64,000 nt of DNA. Source: Janthinobacterium sp. FW305-129. Lineage in GTDB: Bacteria > Pseudomonadota > Gammaproteobacteria > Burkholderiales > Burkholderiaceae_D. The position numbers and the translations under genes were made by a program. Under the pieces are notes generated by a model. It made no database searches, had not been told where the DNA came from, and was given only the letters and a program-made list of their open reading frames with translations. The stretch lies in NCBI RefSeq assembly GCF_020858115.1, contig NZ_JACYMM010000008.1:251798-315797 (forward strand), written 5' to 3'. Positions 53,589 to 63,101 of this stretch are shown here, one piece after another. The stretch's first letter is position 1. Each line of letters opens with the position of its first letter.

Positions 53589-54233
53589 TCAGCCGGCCGG
53601 CTTCAGGCGGCCGATGACGCTCGCCACCTTGGCGGTAATCATGTCGACCGCGGGGCCATTCGCGCCGTGCGGCAAGATGACATCGGCATTGCGCTTGGTC
53701 GGTTCGATGAATTGCTTGTGCATGGGGCGCACGGTTTCCAGATACTGCTCGATGACGCTTTCCACGGAACGGCCGCGTTCCGTGATATCGCGTTGCATGC
53801 GGCGGATGAAGCGCACGTCGGAGGCCGTGTCGACAAAGATCTTCAGCGACATCATGTCGCGCAAGTCCTCGTCATACAGGGCAAACAGGCCTTCGATCAC
53901 GATCACCGGGGCCGGCTTGACCAGAATGGTCCTGTCGGAGCGGTTGTGCAGCGTAAAGTCGTACTCCGGCATCTCGATCGATTCGCCGTTGCGCAAGGCC
54001 TGGATGTGCTGTACCAGCAATGGCCACTCGAACGCCTGCGGATGGTCGTAATTCTGCTGGCGGCGTACTTCCGGGGAAAGGTGGGTCTGGTCGCGGTAGT
54101 AGTCGTCCTGCATCACGACAGAGACCATGTCGGCGCCGAACGAAGCGAGCACTTGCTGGGATACGGTGGACTTGCCGCTGCCGCTACCGCCTGCGACACC
54201 GATGACAAATGGTTGGAAAGAAATCTTATTCAT
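53589..54233 (-). CDS. udk: Uridine kinase
   Basis: A 214-residue kinase that phosphorylates uridine and cytidine with a nucleoside triphosphate in pyrimidine salvage. The P-loop GVAGGSGSGKST is at residues 12-23. MQDDYYRDQ and YDHPQAFEW are substrate-side segments. IVIEGLFALYDEDLRD and RFIRRMQRDITERGRS are family landmarks. ATG 54233 gives the usual short N-terminus; the 292-residue form has no support. Confidence 0.93.
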   Translation of the reverse strand: MNKISFQPFVIGVAGGSGSGKSTVSQQVLASFGADMVSVVMQDDYYRDQTHLSPEVRRQQNYDHPQAFEWPLLVQHIQALRNGESIEMPEYDFTLHNRSDRTILVKPAPVIVIEGLFALYDEDLRDMMSLKIFVDTASDVRFIRRMQRDITERGRSVESVIEQYLETVRPMHKQFIEPTKRNADVILPHGANGPAVDMITAKVASVIGRLKPAG

Positions 54234-54342
54234 GCCGAATGATACCGGAAACGGGGCCGTACCGACAGGGAGCGGCCGCAGCAACATAGCGTTGCGGCAA
54301 TTTCGCGGCGCCTGCCGCACGGCCGCCCTGGCCCTGAATCCG

Positions 54343-55812
54343 CTAATCGACGCGCGGCACTGCCTCGGCAAGCCGCGTACCCTGGCGCGGCCGGCCATCG
54401 ACAAAGATAAGGGTCTGGATCCTGCCGTCGCCATTCTTATCGAAATGCAATGTAGCATCCTTTTCACGCATGAAGTAATCGTAGTCCCCTGCCGGGATCA
54501 ATTCCACTGGTACCGGACCGACCGGCGGCCCGGCGATATACAGACGGCCATTCTCGTGGCTGACGCGCAGCGTCGTGTTGGACACGCCAAAATCACCGGC
54601 AAACCGGGCGAATAAGGCGGCATTCGGCTGGGCGGCGACGCGTTCCCTCGGGCGATAGTCTTCCCATCCATACTCGGCAGCAATGCTGCGCGCGATTTCT
54701 TCTATCAGCATCCAGCCGTTATCCCCATTGGCGAGAATGACCGCGCCCTGCCCCGTACGCTCATACGCAAACAGCAGCGCCTTGTAGCCGGCATTCGAGC
54801 CGCTGTGATGGAATGCCGGTTCAGCTGCCGCATGATCGAGTTCGAAACCGAGGCCATAACTGCCGCGCACGGGCGTCAGCATCGCCCTTGCCTGCTGCGG
54901 CGTGATCAGTTGCCCATCCTGTCCCGATGCAGCACGCTGGACGGCGAGCGCAAACAGCGCCAGGTCATGGGCCGTGCTCCATAGCCCCGCTGCGGCCAGT
55001 TCCGGATAGGCGCGCCAGTTTCCCGCTACAACGCTGCCGTCCGGCGCATGGCCAGATGCGGCGCGCGTGGCGAGCGCTGGCGGCAGCGACTGCGCATAGA
55101 GCGTATCGCGCATGCCGAGCGGGGCAAATACCGTTTCACCGGCCAGGACGCCGAACGGCCAGCCAGTCGCGTCATTCAGATATTGCTCAAGCACAACATA
55201 ACCAAGGCCGGAATACGCGTAGCGGCCGCCCACGCGGGCATCTACCGTGACGGGCGGATTCGTCGCCGGGCGCGAGCCGGCCAATACCTGCAGCAGCGTC
55301 GGCTGCGGTGCATCGCTGCCGTAGCCTGGCAAGCCGAATGTTGGCATGCCAGCGGTATGGCTGAGCAGCGCCCGGGCCGTCACGGCCGGCTGCGCGCCGG
55401 GCACCTGCCACTGGCGCAGCCGCCGGTTGACGTCTTCATCAAGATCGATCTTTCCCTCGGCCGCGAGCCGCACCGCCATCAGGGCGGCCACCGGCTTGCC
55501 GATCGAGGCTACCTGAAACAGCGTGCCGGAGGTGACGGGGCGGCCCGTCCGCGCGTCGGCAACGCCGTAGGAGCCGCTCCATTCCACCGCGCCGGCATTA
55601 ATGACGGCGAGGCTCACGCCCGGCACGTTCAGGGCCTGCATCCGCTCGGCCAGCCGCATGGCATGGACAGGCGCCCCGCGCACGGCAACGGGCTGCAGCA
55701 AGCCGCTCTCAACGCGCGCCTTGCGGGCCGTCACCGCGCCGCTGTCGCCCTGCGCATGCACGTCAATCACCCCTGCCGCCAGCAGCAAGGTCAAGACATT
55801 TCGCATCATCAT
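54343..55812 (-). CDS. Serine hydrolase, beta-lactamase class C / penicillin-binding family
   Basis: A 489-residue exported enzyme. A signal peptide is present (residues 1-23, ending DVHAQG). The active-site SxxK is in VASIGKPVAAL (near residue 96), the YxN-type motif in GRYAYSGLGYVV (near 190), and the third motif in HHSGSNAGYKALLF. A C-terminal lipocalin-like or DUF3471-type domain (residues 390-489) follows. The ATG triplet at 55812-55804 makes the exact start uncertain. Substrate unknown: it may be an esterase or D-aminopeptidase rather than a lactamase. Confidence 0.85.
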   Translation of the reverse strand: MMMRNVLTLLLAAGVIDVHAQGDSGAVTARKARVESGLLQPVAVRGAPVHAMRLAERMQALNVPGVSLAVINAGAVEWSGSYGVADARTGRPVTSGTLFQVASIGKPVAALMAVRLAAEGKIDLDEDVNRRLRQWQVPGAQPAVTARALLSHTAGMPTFGLPGYGSDAPQPTLLQVLAGSRPATNPPVTVDARVGGRYAYSGLGYVVLEQYLNDATGWPFGVLAGETVFAPLGMRDTLYAQSLPPALATRAASGHAPDGSVVAGNWRAYPELAAAGLWSTAHDLALFALAVQRAASGQDGQLITPQQARAMLTPVRGSYGLGFELDHAAAEPAFHHSGSNAGYKALLFAYERTGQGAVILANGDNGWMLIEEIARSIAAEYGWEDYRPRERVAAQPNAALFARFAGDFGVSNTTLRVSHENGRLYIAGPPVGPVPVELIPAGDYDYFMREKDATLHFDKNGDGRIQTLIFVDGRPRQGTRLAEAVPRVD

Positions 55813-56137
55813 ATGGCATCCCATTCGTTGCCGAGGGCGGCTTGCATGCCGTCGGAAGAACCTACTATCCATACTGCAAGGCAGACTGGCCCGCAGCTCC
55901 GTGCTCGCCGGCACGTACGCGGCCCGCTTGCACTCCTTCTTTTCTTCCGGCGCAACGGCCGCCGTCATGCCCGGCATGATGAGCTGGGCAGCGGAGTTGT
56001 ACTTCTTGCGGATGACCTGCTTGCCGTAGGGGGGTATGGAAGCGGTAAATGCCCGATGCGCGTGCAGGCAACGCCACGGCAGGCGGGGCCGTGCTGGTCG
56101 AACCACGGGGCGGCCGGGCCTTGCCGGCCGCAGGCGG
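55813..56137. other. Gene-free stretch upstream of the serine hydrolase
   Basis: About 325 bases with open frames on the minus strand but no ribosome site or family match. One frame (KKYNSAAQLIMPGMTAAV near 55950-56010) has a plausible amino acid mix and might be a remnant, but I cannot support a gene. Confidence 0.4.
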
Positions 56138-56386
56138 TCACCGGTGGGTCCCAAACAGACCCAAGGCGAGATACGCCAGAACGACTACGATGAAGGCAAT
56201 GCCGCAGTAGGCTGACCACATCATGAACTTGCCCTCGGCGCTGCCCTCCTTGCTCAGCCTGGAATAATAAGCCCACGCATCTCCTGGCTCATAGGCTTTT
56301 TTCTTGCGGTGCTTGTAGTCGATGATCTGATTGGGAATGCCAAAAAAGATGATAAACAACAACAAGATACCCTTTAACACTAGCAT
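56138..56386 (-). CDS. Small two-span membrane protein
   Basis: An 82-residue protein with hydrophobic spans at residues 2-19 and 56-76 and a basic/polar middle (DYKHRKKKAYEPGDAWAYYS). ATG 56386 has GGAGAG 5 bases upstream. Not recognised. It stands alone upstream of the serine hydrolase, in the same direction. Confidence 0.65.
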   Translation of the reverse strand: MLVLKGILLLFIIFFGIPNQIIDYKHRKKKAYEPGDAWAYYSRLSKEGSAEGKFMMWSAYCGIAFIVVVLAYLALGLFGTHR

Positions 56387-56601
56387 ATCGCTCTCCGCCT
56401 GTAGTTGCATGCATGTCTGTACCGCCAGGCTGGTCGTCAGCGTGGCGGATGATTCACCGTATGGGATGGCGGCACGAGAGCATAACGAAATGCCATGCAA
56501 AAAAAGTCACACATTGTCACATTCGCATGCATGGCGGCTTCTGCCGTCGCGACGAGCCCCTGGCGCAGTCGGTGAGCTCGGCAGCGGCACCTGGCGGGCG
56601 G

Positions 56602-57105
56602 TCAGCTGCCATGCAGCAGCTGCGCATACAGCCCGGCCACCCGCTCGGCGGTGATGCCGTCGCGCTGCTCCACCGCCAGCGGATGGTCAGTCGGCTCCAG
56701 CTCGATCGCCGGGCGCAGGCCGTCGTCGCGCAGGTGCACGCGGGTTTTCAGGTTCAGGGTGTCGGGATAGGCAGGCAGGCGCGTGCTGAGCCAGCCGAAG
56801 AAGGGGCCGACGTGCGAACGCCTGGCTTCATGGAAGCACGCGTCCCAGGCGTCGAAACTGTCGCCGCTCAATGACACCCACACGCCCCAGCTGAATGGCT
56901 CGTCGGAGCCATGCACGGGGACGTCGATGGTGGCGCGCACGAAGCAATATTCTTCGTCGACGATGCAGGCGTCGCTGTCCATCTGGCAGCGCGCCGTCCG
57001 TTCGGCGGGCGCCATCTGCTCGTACAGCCACGGTGCGTCGGCGCCGAAGCCGGGCATGCCCGTGTGGGTCTCGCCGCAGGAGCGGCACAGGAAGGAAAAA
57101 CTCAT
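56602..57105 (-). CDS. DUF2199-domain protein
   Basis: A 167-residue protein of the DUF2199 family. It begins with a half zinc ribbon (CRSCGETH, residues 7-14) and shows DSDACIVDEEYCFVRATIDVPV and WGVWVSLSGDSFD, with a C-terminal HPLAVEQRDGITAERV. ATG 57105 is chosen; the longer frame has no start support. The function of DUF2199 is unknown, but it often appears near polymorphic-toxin or immunity clusters. Confidence 0.85.
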   Translation of the reverse strand: MSFSFLCRSCGETHTGMPGFGADAPWLYEQMAPAERTARCQMDSDACIVDEEYCFVRATIDVPVHGSDEPFSWGVWVSLSGDSFDAWDACFHEARRSHVGPFFGWLSTRLPAYPDTLNLKTRVHLRDDGLRPAIELEPTDHPLAVEQRDGITAERVAGLYAQLLHGS

Positions 57106-57298
57106 GCGTAAAAGCCGCTTATTCGAATTGTTTGGGGTGTTGAACGCAAAATAGTTACTTAGGGAAACCGCGCGCTTGGCATTCGAGCAAGATGATATTC
57201 TAAACAAGCTCAAGATGCACAGACGGGACGACTCGCGCCACCGGTATTGCATGCCTGACCTCTTTCCGTATCGATTGACTATTTACCAGGGAATAACA

Positions 57299-57748
57299 AT
57301 GAACGAAGAAAAATTTTGGCAGCTGATAGAACAAATCGACCGTGCAGCCCTGGAAGACGGCGACGCCGATGCTGCGGTGGAACCATTGATCGCAGCACTC
57401 GCCGAGTTGCCAGTCAAGGACATCAAGGGCTTCGAAGAGTGCCTGGCTCAAGCACTGTACCAGCTCGATGGCAAGGTGTTTGCGGACCATGCCGGCAATT
57501 CAGGAAAGTCGGATGACGGTTTCCTGCATGCGCGCTGTTTCGTCGTCGGCTCGGGCAAGGCCACGTATGACAGCGTGCTGGCCAACCCCACGCTGATGCC
57601 CGATCAAACGGACGAGTGGCTGGAAGAACTGTTGAGCGTCGCTCCCGAGGCTTGGTCCGAGAAGACCGGGCGCGACACCGATGACTGGGAGTTTACCGCC
57701 AGCGTCGATTATGAAACCGGAAGCAATTCCGCCGCCTGGCCTGACTAA
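57299..57748 (+). CDS. DUF4240-domain protein
   Basis: A 149-residue protein that starts MNEEKFWQLIEQIDRAAL, the usual opening of DUF4240 proteins, and continues with ALYQLDGKVFA and DGFLHARCFVVGSGKATYDSVLANP. ATG 57299 is preceded by an AGGGA site. DUF4240 is a helical domain of unknown function seen in some Streptomyces and proteobacterial immunity-like loci. It is divergent from the DUF2199 gene. Confidence 0.85.
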   Translation: MNEEKFWQLIEQIDRAALEDGDADAAVEPLIAALAELPVKDIKGFEECLAQALYQLDGKVFADHAGNSGKSDDGFLHARCFVVGSGKATYDSVLANPTLMPDQTDEWLEELLSVAPEAWSEKTGRDTDDWEFTASVDYETGSNSAAWPD

Positions 57749-57755
57749 GGCGGCA

Positions 57756-58124
57756 ATGGACGCCATCGCCGCGAGCAAGGCTCATATAACGCTGGCCGAA
57801 CGCGATGCCGGGCAATGGGATGCGCACATGGCGGCAGCGGAAGCCGTGTTGCGCAGCGCCTGGCAAGGGGCCCGGCAAGACACCGCCCTGATCACTTGCC
57901 TGGGCGCCGTGCTGTGCGACCAGGGCAAGTATCGGGACGCCGTCAACGTACTGGAAACGGCGCTCAAGCTGGGCTCGACGGACAGCCATACCCATTACAA
58001 CCTGGGGGTGGCCCTGGCGGGACTGGCAAAACCCCGCAGGGCCATGGCGCAATTTGGCAAGGCGCAGGGGCTTGCCGCGTCCAGCCTCACCTGGACCGCC
58101 TATTTCGACGCGCAGGCCCAATAG
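57756..58124 (+). CDS. Small TPR-like protein
   Basis: A 122-residue helical protein with TPR-like pairs (ITCLGAVLCDQGKYRDAVNV and HYNLGVALAGLAKPRRAMAQ, about residues 44-95). ATG 57756, 7 bases after the DUF4240 stop with AAGG upstream, is chosen. Alternative ATG 57711 would overlap the DUF4240 end. It is in operon with the DUF4240 gene. Confidence 0.65.
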   Translation: MDAIAASKAHITLAERDAGQWDAHMAAAEAVLRSAWQGARQDTALITCLGAVLCDQGKYRDAVNVLETALKLGSTDSHTHYNLGVALAGLAKPRRAMAQFGKAQGLAASSLTWTAYFDAQAQ

Positions 58125-58140
58125 GCGCGTGCCCGGAAAA

Positions 58141-58839
58141 TTATTCGAACTGCTTGCGGAACGCCTCGAACTGCGCCGCCAGGCCATCGAAATCGCTGCG
58201 CAATTGCAGCACTTCCTGTTCCAGCTGGGCGACACGGCTGCCCTGCTGCGGCGCGCTGACGGCGCCGGCGAAACCGGCCGCCGTCTCGCTCTGCGCCAGC
58301 GCTGCCTCGCCGCCCAGCAAATGGCCGTAGCGCGGCTCCTTGGCGCCGGGGGCGACGGCCAGCTTCGCCACCAGCGGCGGGTATTTGTCGATCAGAAACT
58401 GCAGGCCGGATTCCACTTCCGCCACGGACTTGAATTCATGCACGCGGCCGCTGCGGCTGCGGATTTCGCCCGCCGTCTGCAAGCCGCGCAGCATCAGGAT
58501 CGTCAGGATGGCCAGCTTGTCCTGTTCCAGCGACCATTTGATGCGCATGCGGTGTTCATACTTGGCGACCCGGGCGCCCGCCTGCGTGATGCCGTTGACG
58601 AATTTGCGCTGCATCAAACGCTGCAGCACGTCGTAGACGGTTTCCTCGGACAGGGCCATGACCGGGTCGCGGCTGGACAATTGATTGCAGCCGTTCGTCA
58701 GCGCGTTGAGCGACAGCGGATAGCTGTCCGGCGTCAGCGCTTCCTTTTCGGCCAGCACGGCCAGCACGCGGATCTCGAACGGGTCGAGCAGATTCGGATT
58801 GTCATTGCTTTTTTCGCCTGCCGTCACATCAGTGTTCAT
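58141..58839 (-). CDS. yceH: YceH family (DUF480) protein
   Basis: A 232-residue winged-helix protein. It shows RVLAVLAEKEALTPDSYPLSLNALTNGCNQ (residues 24-53), SEETVYDVLQRL and EHRMRIKWSL, as in YceH. The C-terminus is helical. ATG 58839 starts MNTDVTAGEK. Role unproven, but the wing-helix fold suggests DNA or protein contact. It lies directly before the cysE 3' end; cysE ends 11 bases upstream of its start. Confidence 0.88.
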   Translation of the reverse strand: MNTDVTAGEKSNDNPNLLDPFEIRVLAVLAEKEALTPDSYPLSLNALTNGCNQLSSRDPVMALSEETVYDVLQRLMQRKFVNGITQAGARVAKYEHRMRIKWSLEQDKLAILTILMLRGLQTAGEIRSRSGRVHEFKSVAEVESGLQFLIDKYPPLVAKLAVAPGAKEPRYGHLLGGEAALAQSETAAGFAGAVSAPQQGSRVAQLEQEVLQLRSDFDGLAAQFEAFRKQFE

Positions 58840-58849
58840 GCCTGTATCC

Positions 58850-59599
58850 TTAATCAACCAGCTTGTTCATTTGCTCAGAATCAAATTTATCACATTCAGG
58901 CACGCCCTGGCAGCAGATGCCCGCCGCCTTCAGGGTGGCGAGGATGGTCTCGATGCGCTGTTCCTGCGCCACGGCATGCGTGATCAGGCCCTGCAGGGCT
59001 TTCGACAGGGGATCGTCGCCGTTGGGCGTGACGCCATACGCGGCGAACAGGTGCGCCGTGCTGCCTTCGCGCAAGGCGCTGACATCCTTTTGCACGATGT
59101 GCGCGGGGTTGCCGACGGCCGTGGCGCCGGACGGCACGGGCTTGAGCAGCACCGCGTTCGAGCCCACCTTGGCGTACTCGCCCACGGTAAAACTGCCCAG
59201 CACCTGCGCGCCGGCGCCGACGATGACGCCCCGCTCCAAGGTCGGATGGCGTTTGCTGCCGCTGTGCAGCGAGGTGCCGCCCAGGGTGACCCCCTGGTAG
59301 ATGGTGCAATCGTCGCCGACGACGGCCGTCTCGCCGATCACCACGCCGAAGCCGTGGTCGATGAAGACGCGGCGGCCGATGACGGCGCCAGGGTGGATTT
59401 CGATGCCCGTGATGATGCGGGCGATATAGGAAATGAAGCGCCCCACCCACTTCATGCGCCGCGTCCAGCACCAGTGCGCCCAGCCGTGCATGACGATGGC
59501 GTGCAGGCCCGGATAACAGGTCAGCACCTCCCAGCCATTGCGGGCGGCGGGGTCACGTTCAATGATGCTGTTGATATCTTCGCGCAGGTGGTGGAACAT
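58850..59599 (-). CDS. cysE: Serine O-acetyltransferase
   Basis: A 249-residue enzyme that acetylates L-serine with acetyl-CoA, the first step of cysteine synthesis. The N-terminal helices (MFHHLREDINSIIERDPAARN) are followed by hexapeptide repeats with IHPGAVIGRRVFIDHGFGVVIGETAVVGDD, VTLGGTSLHSG and KVGSNAVLLKPVP. The C-terminus CDKFDSEQMNKLVD may bind the cysteine synthase partner. ATG 59599 gives the usual start; the 258-residue form is unsupported. Confidence 0.93.
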   Translation of the reverse strand: MFHHLREDINSIIERDPAARNGWEVLTCYPGLHAIVMHGWAHWCWTRRMKWVGRFISYIARIITGIEIHPGAVIGRRVFIDHGFGVVIGETAVVGDDCTIYQGVTLGGTSLHSGSKRHPTLERGVIVGAGAQVLGSFTVGEYAKVGSNAVLLKPVPSGATAVGNPAHIVQKDVSALREGSTAHLFAAYGVTPNGDDPLSKALQGLITHAVAQEQRIETILATLKAAGICCQGVPECDKFDSEQMNKLVD

Positions 59600-59672
59600 A
59601 ATGAAAATGGATAAGGTGGAACGCAAATGGTAGCGTATTCGGCGGCGTGCCGCCGGAGAGGCAGATAAACAA

Positions 59673-59693
59673 CCGCCGCCTCAAGGGCGGCGG
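59673..59693 (-). terminator. Terminator of the rnr-rlmB operon
   Basis: Stem CCGCCGCC/GGCGGCGG with a short loop, then a T-rich run on the minus strand. It lies about 100 bases after the rlmB stop, beyond a long hairpin. Confidence 0.6.
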
Positions 59694-59712
59694 CTTATCA
59701 AAGAAGCGCTAC

Positions 59713-59794
59713 AAAACGTTCAGGGCAAGGCGCATTGCCGAAGACAGTACGCAAGTACGGCGAGGCAATGCAACGCCGCCCTGGACGTTTTTTT
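59713..59794. repeat. Long hairpin element at the rlmB 3' end
   Basis: The outer arms AAAACGTTCAGGGC and GCCCTGGACGTTTT enclose inner arms (GGCGCATTGCC and GGCAATGCAACGCC) and a small GTACGCAAGTAC stem. Layout resembles the spacer at 1533-1658. It directly follows the rlmB stop and ends in T7 on the plus strand. Confidence 0.75.
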
Positions 59795-60536
59795 AGCCTT
59801 CTTTCGCGATACGCTGGCGGCGGGCTTCGTAGAGACACACGCCCGATGCCACGGACACGTTCAGGCTCTCGACGGAGCCGAACATCGGGATGCTGACGAG
59901 GATATCGCAGGTGTCGCGCGTCAAACGGCGCATGCCTTCGCCTTCGGAACCCATGACAAGCGCCGTCGGGCCCGTGAAATCGGCTTCGTACAAGCCTTTT
60001 TCGCCGTCGTCCGAAGTGCCGATCAACCAGATGCCGCGCTCCTTCAGTTCGCGCATGGTGCGCGCCAGATTCGTCACGGTGATGTAAGGCACGGTTTCGG
60101 CGGCGCCGCTGGCGACCTTGGCGGCCGTGGCGTTCAGGCCCACGGCGCGGTCCTTCGGCACGATGACGGCATGCGCGCCGACGCCGTCGGCCACGCGCAG
60201 GCAGGCACCCAGGTTGTGCGGGTCGGTAATGCCGTCGAGAATCAACAGCAGCGGCGGACCATCGATGGCGTCCAGCAGCTCGTCGAGATTGCGCGCCAGC
60301 GACAGTTGCGACGCAAACGCGATCACGCCCTGGTGGCGGCGCGTGCCGACGATCTTGTCGAGACGCGACGAATCGACGGGCATGACGCGCACGTTGGCCG
60401 CCTTGGCGGCGGCGATCATGTCCTTCATGCGGCCGTCGACGCGGCTGGCATCGACGAAAATTTCTTCCACGGACGACGCTTCATGACGCAGGCGCGAGGT
60501 GACGGCGTGGAAGCCGAAAATCATTTTATTCTTCAT
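59793..60536 (-). CDS. rlmB: 23S rRNA Gm2251 2'-O-methyltransferase
   Basis: A 247-residue SpoU-type enzyme. The N-terminal RNA-binding part begins [18 protein letters not shown]. The SpoU methyltransferase domain has [40 protein letters not shown] and [22 protein letters not shown], which form the SAM knot. It methylates G2251 of 23S rRNA. It follows rnr by 3 bases, the usual rnr-rlmB pair. Confidence 0.95.
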   Translation of the reverse strand: MKNKMIFGFHAVTSRLRHEASSVEEIFVDASRVDGRMKDMIAAAKAANVRVMPVDSSRLDKIVGTRRHQGVIAFASQLSLARNLDELLDAIDGPPLLLILDGITDPHNLGACLRVADGVGAHAVIVPKDRAVGLNATAAKVASGAAETVPYITVTNLARTMRELKERGIWLIGTSDDGEKGLYEADFTGPTALVMGSEGEGMRRLTRDTCDILVSIPMFGSVESLNVSVASGVCLYEARRQRIAKEG

Positions 60537-60539
60537 TAT

Positions 60540-63101
60540 TTATCGTTTCTTCTTGCTTGTTTTTGATGCAGATACAGTTTTTGCTGCTCGTGGTGCCGCC
60601 GCAGCGGGTGCCGCGGCTGGTTTTTTGCTGCGCTTCGGCGCGGCTGCCTGGGGCGCTGCTGCCGCCTTCGGCGCTGCCTTGGCTTGCGCCTTGGCGGCAG
60701 GCTTGGCGCCATTGGAACGGCCGCCGGAACCATTGCCGGATTTGCCGCCGTTGCTGACGCTGGCCTTGATCTCGTGGCGCTGCTTGGTCGCGGGACCGGG
60801 CTTGACCATGGATTTCTTCTCGCCCTTGCGCTTACCGCCGCCGTTCGGCTTGGCCGGCGCATCTTCGCCCGCCAGTTCCGCATCGGTGACCAGGCGCAGG
60901 TCGATCTTGCGCGTTTCCAGGTCGACACGTGCCACTTGCACCGTCAGACGGTCGGTCAATTGATAACGCTTGCCCGTGCGTTCGCCGCGCAATTCATGGC
61001 GCGCATCGTCGTACTGGAAGTAATCGGTGCCCAGCTCGGTGACGTGCACCAGGCCTTCGACAAACAGGGTGTCCAGTTGCACGAACACGCCGAAGGTGGT
61101 CACGCCGGTGATGGTGCCGGTGAACTCTTCGCCCAATTTATCTTGCATGAAGTAGCACTTCAGCCAGGCTTCCACGTCGCGCGACGCTTCGTCGGCGCGG
61201 CGCTCGTTGGCCGAGCAATGCACGCCCAGCGCGTCCCAGATGGTCAAATCGGTCTTCTTCGGCTTGCCGTCGGCCTTGTCCTTGGCCTGCTGCTTGCGCG
61301 TGGCATTCGACACATTCGTGTTCAGCACGACTTTATCGGACAGCTTCGGCTCGTATTTCTTGCCTTGCAGAATGGCCTTGATGGCGCGGTGCGTCAGCAA
61401 GTCGGGATAGCGGCGGATCGGGCTGGTGAAGTGGGCATACGCCTCGTAGGCCAGACCGAAGTGGCCGATATTGTCCGGGCTATAGACGGCTTGCTGCATC
61501 GAGCGCAGCAGCATCGTCTGCAGCAGGGCCGCGTCGGGACGCTGCTTGATCTGCTGCATCAGGGTCTGGTAATCGGATGCCGACGGCGTGTCGCCGCCCG
61601 TCAGGTTCAAGCCGACCTGCTTGAGGAAGGTGCGCACTTGCGTGAGCTTTTCCTTGGTCGGGCTGGCGTGGATGCGGTAGGTGCCAGGATGCTTGTTGCG
61701 CAGCAACAAATCAGCCGCGCAGACGTTGGCCGCCAGCATGCACTCTTCGATGATCTTGTGCGCTTCGTTGCGCGTGCGGGGGATGATCTTTTCGATCTTG
61801 CCGGCGCTATTGCAGACGATATACGTTTCCGTCGTCTCGAAATCGATGGCGCCCCGCTCCGTGCGCGCTTTCAGCAAGGCGCGGTAGACGGCTTCCAGGT
61901 TTTGCAGGTGCGGCAGGATGTCCGCGCGGCGTGCCGCTTCGGGTCCCTTGGTGTTGCCCAGCACGGCAGCGACTTCGTCATACGTGAGGCGCGCGGCAGA
62001 GTGGATCACGGCCGGGTAGAACTGGTAGGCCTTCAACTCGCCCTTGTCGCTGACGACGGCGTCGCAGACGAGGGTCAGGCGGTCGACGGCCGGGTTCAGC
62101 GAGCACAAGCCGTTCGACAGTTTTTCCGGCAGCATCGGAATCACGCGGCGCGGGAAGTAGACGGAGGTGCTGCGCTCGAGCGCATCGATATCGAGCGCGT
62201 CGTTCGGCTTCACGTAATGGCTGACGTCGGCAATGGCGACGATCAGGCGGAAGCAGTTGGCGCGGCCAACCTTGACGGGTTCGCAATACACGGCATCGTC
62301 GAAATCGCGCGCATCCTCGCCATCGATGGTTACCAATGGCACGTCGCGCAGGTCGACACGGTCTTTCAGGTCGGCGGCGCGCACTTCGAACGGCAGTTTT
62401 TCAGCTTGCTTGAGGGCGGCGGGAGAAAAGATGTGCGGCACGTTGAATTTACGTACAGCAATCTCGATTTCCATGCCGGGGTCATCCAGGGCGCCGAGCA
62501 CTTCGACGATCTTGCCGACCGGCTGCTTGAAGCGCATCGGCTGCTCGGTCAGCTCGACGCTGACGATCTGGCCGGCCTTCGCCTTGCCCAGCGAACCGGT
62601 GACGAGGATGTCCTGGCCGATGCGCTGGTCTTCCGGCGCCACGACCCAGGTGCCGTTTTCCTGGATCAAACGGCCGATGACGTGGGTATTGGCGCGCTGC
62701 GTGACTTCGACGATCGTGCCTTCCGGGCGGCCGCGGCGGTCCGTGCCGACGATGCGGGCCATGACCTTGTCGCCATGCAGTACTTTCTGCATTTCTTTCT
62801 CGGGCAGGAACAGGTCGGCGCTGGCGTCATCGGGAATGACGAAGCCGAAGCCGTCGCGGTGGCTGGTGACGCGACCGGCGACGAGCGCGCTCTGGTCGGC
62901 CAGGCTGAAAACACCGCTGGCATCAGACTTGAGCTGGCCGTCGCGCTCCATCGCCTTCAGGCGACGGACCAGGACATCCATGGAATCGGCATGCACTTGC
63001 AGCGTTTTCCCGAGAGACTGCGGATCGAGAGGCGCGTTGACGCTGCGGAATATGCCGAGAATGTCCTCCCGGCTGGGGATGGTGTGGTTATTTTGGCTCA
63101 A
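60540..63101 (-). CDS. rnr: Ribonuclease R
   Basis: An 853-residue 3'-5' exoribonuclease that degrades structured RNA. The cold-shock domains (residues 70-230), the RNB catalytic domain with VTIDGEDARDFDDAVYC (near residue 260), the HFTSPIRRYPDLLTHRAI segment (near 561) and the S1 domain (near 640-720) are in order. The tail is Lys/Ala/Pro-rich and basic, as in other RNase R. The start is TTG 63101; no ATG gives the MSQNNHTIPSRED beginning. The gene is transcribed with rlmB. Confidence 0.95.
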   Translation of the reverse strand: MSQNNHTIPSREDILGIFRSVNAPLDPQSLGKTLQVHADSMDVLVRRLKAMERDGQLKSDASGVFSLADQSALVAGRVTSHRDGFGFVIPDDASADLFLPEKEMQKVLHGDKVMARIVGTDRRGRPEGTIVEVTQRANTHVIGRLIQENGTWVVAPEDQRIGQDILVTGSLGKAKAGQIVSVELTEQPMRFKQPVGKIVEVLGALDDPGMEIEIAVRKFNVPHIFSPAALKQAEKLPFEVRAADLKDRVDLRDVPLVTIDGEDARDFDDAVYCEPVKVGRANCFRLIVAIADVSHYVKPNDALDIDALERSTSVYFPRRVIPMLPEKLSNGLCSLNPAVDRLTLVCDAVVSDKGELKAYQFYPAVIHSAARLTYDEVAAVLGNTKGPEAARRADILPHLQNLEAVYRALLKARTERGAIDFETTETYIVCNSAGKIEKIIPRTRNEAHKIIEECMLAANVCAADLLLRNKHPGTYRIHASPTKEKLTQVRTFLKQVGLNLTGGDTPSASDYQTLMQQIKQRPDAALLQTMLLRSMQQAVYSPDNIGHFGLAYEAYAHFTSPIRRYPDLLTHRAIKAILQGKKYEPKLSDKVVLNTNVSNATRKQQAKDKADGKPKKTDLTIWDALGVHCSANERRADEASRDVEAWLKCYFMQDKLGEEFTGTITGVTTFGVFVQLDTLFVEGLVHVTELGTDYFQYDDARHELRGERTGKRYQLTDRLTVQVARVDLETRKIDLRLVTDAELAGEDAPAKPNGGGKRKGEKKSMVKPGPATKQRHEIKASVSNGGKSGNGSGGRSNGAKPAAKAQAKAAPKAAAAPQAAAPKRSKKPAAAPAAAAPRAAKTVSASKTSKKKR

